A stretch of 64,000 nt of DNA from Trichobilharzia szidati (Eukaryota > Platyhelminthes > Trematoda > Strigeidida > Schistosomatidae): NCBI GenBank assembly GCA_944472155.2, contig OX235272.1:97780020-97844019 (forward strand). The letters are read 5' to 3'. Shown here one piece after another: positions 61,270 through 64,000 of the stretch. Position 1 is the first letter of the stretch; each line of letters opens with the position of its first letter. The notes beneath the pieces were generated by a model. It ran no database searches, was not told the DNA's origin, and worked only from the letters and a program-made list of their open reading frames with translations. Made by a program: the position numbers and the translations under genes.

Positions 61270-62040
61270 TTGGAAATCCGAAAAAAATATTTTGTTCATC
61301 CTATGTGCATTTTAGGTTATCTCCAGTTGAAGAAAAGCCTCGAAATAAAGTGTTCACATTATATAATGCAAATTTGGTTCTTCTTGCTCTGATGAAAAGT
61401 GTTTCTCAGTGTAACTTCAGCACTAGGCAACATTTTGTTATTTTGGTTTATATATTCTATTGGTATAACTTTGAACTAAAAAATATCAGGTGTCAAGTGA
61501 TAAATCAGTTTGAAGATAGAAGTTTTTAGCTGTTGTCTTGTGTATGTGGTTTTACCAGTATAACGATTTCAAGACTATTTAGAGGAAAAAATTATAGCTG
61601 TCATTGTTGAAATTCGAAAGCTCAACAATCATTTTGCCACTAGTTTTTACATTATGAAAGTATGCAATGCCAGTGCAAAAGTCTAGTACTGTAAGACTAT
61701 ATATGAATTGAATATAATTCCCAATGAGACATACGCCCTAGTCATCTAACGCTTTAGCCAGCCTAACAGAATACTTTCTAAGTGAGAGTATAACACCAAT
61801 AGCTACGAAAAGATTTTTAAAAAATCTAAAATTACTTTCCAAAAACTTTTTTTTCATGCCCGGTTTTAGTCAAAGAAGAAAATACAACTATTTTATGTAT
61901 CCTCCTGAAAATATGTGGAAAATTTTCATGGAATTTGGGAACTGCACAAGAGTTATTTTGCCTAGTTGTTTTTAGACAAGCCAATAAGAAGACGTAATTT
62001 ATCTGAATCTTAGTAAGGTACCTCTTCAGTATAATCCAAC
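61270..62040. other. No gene recognised
   Basis: AT-rich sequence; short ORFs only, with no motif or splice support. Confidence 0.4.
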
Positions 62041-62049
62041 GGATATGCA

Positions 62050-62690
62050 TCGAAGACACACTTGATGTGGAAGGAAGAAAGTGGACACAGACTCTGATTA
62101 ACAACAATTATCCAGACAAGCTCATTAGGAGATATAAAGTAGTCAGAACACCAAGACCCACACTTCAGCTCTCCACTAAGAAAGACGTGTACATCAAGCT
62201 ACCCTATATGTGGGATCATAACAGCTTGACAACTAGACAAAGACTGGACGCTCCTGCTTTGTGCAGATAAGATCACAATAATTTAAAATGTGAAACCAAT
62301 GTATTCATCTAAGCCCTCTGAACATGCGAAAAATGATGTCACATCCCACCGTATTTACCAGTTTGAATATACGAGTGGCCACATATACATAGGGAAGATT
62401 CATCGAGCTCTGCAAGCAACGGCTTCACAACATATTCCTGAATGACTTCAGAAGCAGATAGAGTCCCCAGAAACCATTAATGGTGAGAACAGGAGACCTA
62501 GCTCCTCTATTGCGAAACATATTATAGAGACAGGACATAAAATTGTTGTTTGCACACTATTTAAACCTGTCTATAAAACAGGTTTGGGGCTTATCCTAAA
62601 GTTTGTGGAAACCCTAGCGATAATGAAGGTTAAACTACCTTTATGCATTCAAAAACAGTTCGTCACCACACCAAACCTTCCTTGGTAAAC
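62050..62690 (+). mobile_element. Penelope-like element fragment (GIY-YIG)
   Basis: In shifting frames: KDVYIKLPYMWDHNSLTTRQ (RT-to-endonuclease linker), then VYQFEYTSGHIYIGKIHRAL, where YQFEYTSGHIYIG is the GIY-YIG start, then SSIAKHIIETGHKIV, the conserved His-containing block. Several stops. It differs in sequence from the two other Penelope-like fragments and so may represent another family. Confidence 0.65.
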
Positions 62691-62699
62691 TTTGTTGTG

Positions 62700-63230
62700 A
62701 TACCAGGGCAGATATACTATTACCACTTTTATTTGGTTTAGTGGTCTTTGTTGTTATTTTGACCTTCAATATGTCCTTTTAACTTGATCTAAGTCTAATT
62801 TCTCACCTCTTAACTCTTTATTAATTTCATATATATTACTATGACAAGTCCGTGTGTGATGGGATTGTTCGAAATAGTTTGCACGAATACAACATTACAC
62901 GATTCAGACAAATTACATCTTATTGTTTTGTCTAAATTCATAAAGGGAACTAACTGTTTTGAATTCTTAGTTGTTTTTCTAAAATAAAAAGCATATGGTA
63001 GCCTGTTGTTAGGTTGATCTACCGTGAATACATTATTTAAAACATATTGGACACCTTCATATTTCAATTTTGACATACATATCTACTTATTAACAAATCA
63101 CAGTGTATCTTATCAATGAACTGTCAATGGAAAAGATAAATAGTTATGAAGATACTACTAGGCTTAAGTTGATGTTCAGTGAAGTACTTAATGTTTTTTA
63201 TTTGTATATCTTTAATAAGAAGGTACAAGA
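62700..63230. other. No gene recognised
   Basis: AT-rich; an 88-codon minus-strand ORF (62810-63076) shows no recognised motif. Confidence 0.4.
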
Positions 63231-63231
63231 G

Positions 63232-63521
63232 GATTTCATCATGAGCTGACATCAGTTAGAGAACCATTGGAAAACCTGTGAGTACTGGACAGCTGTTTCG
63301 TCCTAGTTTGGGACTCTTCAGCAGTACGCACCCACCGGGGTTCGAACCCAGGACCTTCTGGTTACAAGGCGAGCTCGTATACCATTAAGCCACTGGGACC
63401 CGATCCAATGGTCCATGAATTCTAACTTCTGCCAATTCACGATATAGCGGGACCGCTAGCCAATGTCTTCGGCGAGTATTTGTCCTCACGCCCGACCTGC
63501 TGCACCCTACTGGTCACGACT
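63232..63521 (-). repeat. SINE with tRNA-like head and hammerhead, minus strand
   Basis: On the minus strand a leader ('aagtcgtgaccagtagggtg' and onward) is followed by a tRNA-like region with A-box-like TGGCTTAATGGTAT and B-box GGTTCGAACCC, then a hammerhead ribozyme and a 3' tail ending 'gatgaaatcctc'. The layout (Pol III promoter plus hammerhead) is that of schistosome SMalpha SINEs. It is inverted with respect to the copy at 63722-64000. Confidence 0.8.
63282..63327 (-). ncRNA. Hammerhead ribozyme with complete core
   Basis: Minus strand: GTACTG - CTGAAGA - GTCC CAAACTA GGAC - GAAA - CAGCT - GTC - CAGTAC. Helix I is the perfect 6-bp pair GTACTG/CAGTAC, helix II is GTCC/GGAC, helix III is very short, as in SMalpha, and cleavage is predicted after GTC, between 63288 and 63287. 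All invariant core positions are present (position 7 is variable in the consensus). Confidence 0.8.
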
Positions 63522-63636
63522 TCTCACTAGAACTGCTGAAGAGTCCCAAACTAGGACGAAACAGCTGTCCAGTACTCACAGGTTTTCCAATGGTTCTCTA
63601 ACTAATGTCAGCTCATGATGAAATCCTGTAACCAAT
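63522..63636 (+). repeat. Truncated SINE/hammerhead copy, plus strand
   Basis: Begins at the junction with the minus-strand unit and carries CTGAAGA-GTCC-CAAACTA-GGAC-GAAAC at 63536-63562, then the standard tail. The tRNA-like head is missing and the 5' strand of helix I is altered (GAACTG), so only 4 bp of helix I remain. Confidence 0.7.
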
Positions 63637-63721
63637 CAAATCCCCACAAACCAACACTTGAAAATCAATGAGATGCTCACTGACGACTGGCCCTATTCAG
63701 GTAGGTAGTTACCTTGAGGTT

Positions 63722-64000
63722 CCAGTTGGAAGTCGTGACCAGTAGGGTGCAGCAGGTCGGGCGTGAGGACAAATACTCGCCGAAGACATTGGCTAGCGGT
63801 CCCGCTATATCGTGAATTGGCAGAAGTTAGAATTCATGGACCATTGGATAGAGTCCCAGTGGCTTAATGGTATGTGAGCTCGCCTAGTAACCAGAAGGTC
63901 CTGGGTTCGAACCCCGGTGGGTGCGTACTGATGAAGAGTCCTAAACTAGGACGAAACAGCTGTCCAGTACTCACAGGTTTTCCAATGGTTCTCTAACTGA
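63722..64000 (+). repeat. SINE with tRNA-like head and hammerhead, plus strand, cut by window edge
   Basis: Near-identical reverse complement of 63232-63521 apart from scattered changes: leader, TGGCTTAATGGTAT, GGTTCGAACCCC, hammerhead at about 63925-63970, and the 'gttctctaactga' tail at the window end. Here the core aligns as GTACTG-ATGAAGA-GTCC, so the first core C reads A and activity is doubtful. Confidence 0.8.

Noticed and set aside
61177..61529. Two overlapping plus-strand ORFs as a small gene
   Set aside because: The first overlaps the antisense of an RTE fragment; the second has no motif or splice support.
63340..63400. Functional tRNA gene on the minus strand
   Set aside because: It is duplicated with the same flanks and hammerhead at 63850-63930, so it is a SINE promoter region.
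1..64000. CRISPR arrays, operons, bacterial-type terminators
   Set aside because: None seen; the genome is clearly animal nuclear, with spliceosomal introns and retroelements.

Overview
The window looks like nuclear DNA of a blood fluke (genus Schistosoma or a very close relative); species is not claimed. The indications are: AT-rich, gene-poor sequence; genes whose 5' introns are only 32-57 nt while their 3' introns reach kilobases; retroelement fragments of the schistosome RTE/SR2-like, Penelope-like and Gypsy types; and SMalpha-type repeats carrying hammerhead ribozyme cores. No prokaryotic feature is present.

Three host genes can be assembled exon by exon with matching splice phases. (1) Minus strand 10377-6652: a 3-exon gene for an acidic 224-residue protein of unknown family. 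(2) Minus strand 20248-14118: a 5-exon homologue of the NEXT-complex scaffold ZCCHC8, with a clear PSP domain but no visible zinc knuckle or N-terminal region; its predicted start lies 15 bp from the terminus of a Mutator-like transposon. (3) Plus strand 45187-58113: a complete 10-exon gene for TFIIH subunit 4 (p52/Tfb2, GTF2H4), 486 residues. Genes 2 and 3 both show tiny 5' introns followed by large, repeat-filled 3' introns.

Most of the rest is mobile DNA. At 20.26-27.1 kb lie two convergent Mutator-like elements (MULEs). The plus-strand copy encodes a decayed FAR1-like zinc finger / MULE / SWIM transposase split by seven recognisable introns of 32-40 nt. The minus-strand copy keeps the SWIM-region exon, one micro-intron and the start of the last exon. 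Their 3' regions form a long imperfect palindrome around a core that is shared with a third element at 38463-40896. That third element is non-autonomous and bounded by inverted termini and a perfect 9-bp target duplication.

Other elements: two near-identical 1,792-bp copies in opposite orientation, 42 kb apart (303-2094 and 42560-44351), each with a non-LTR reverse-transcriptase C-terminal fragment; RTE-like fragments (1-302, 35310-36330, 51770-52080, 60930-61260); three Penelope-like fragments with GIY-YIG domains (18078-19527, 27690-28845, 62050-62690); Gypsy RNase H remnants; two solo LTRs with 4-bp target duplications; tRNA-derived SINEs; a 310-bp foldback element; and an inverted SINE/hammerhead cluster at the right edge. 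All transposon coding regions seen are truncated or broken. All identifications come from reading the sequence and from recalled family motifs; no database search or expression data was used.
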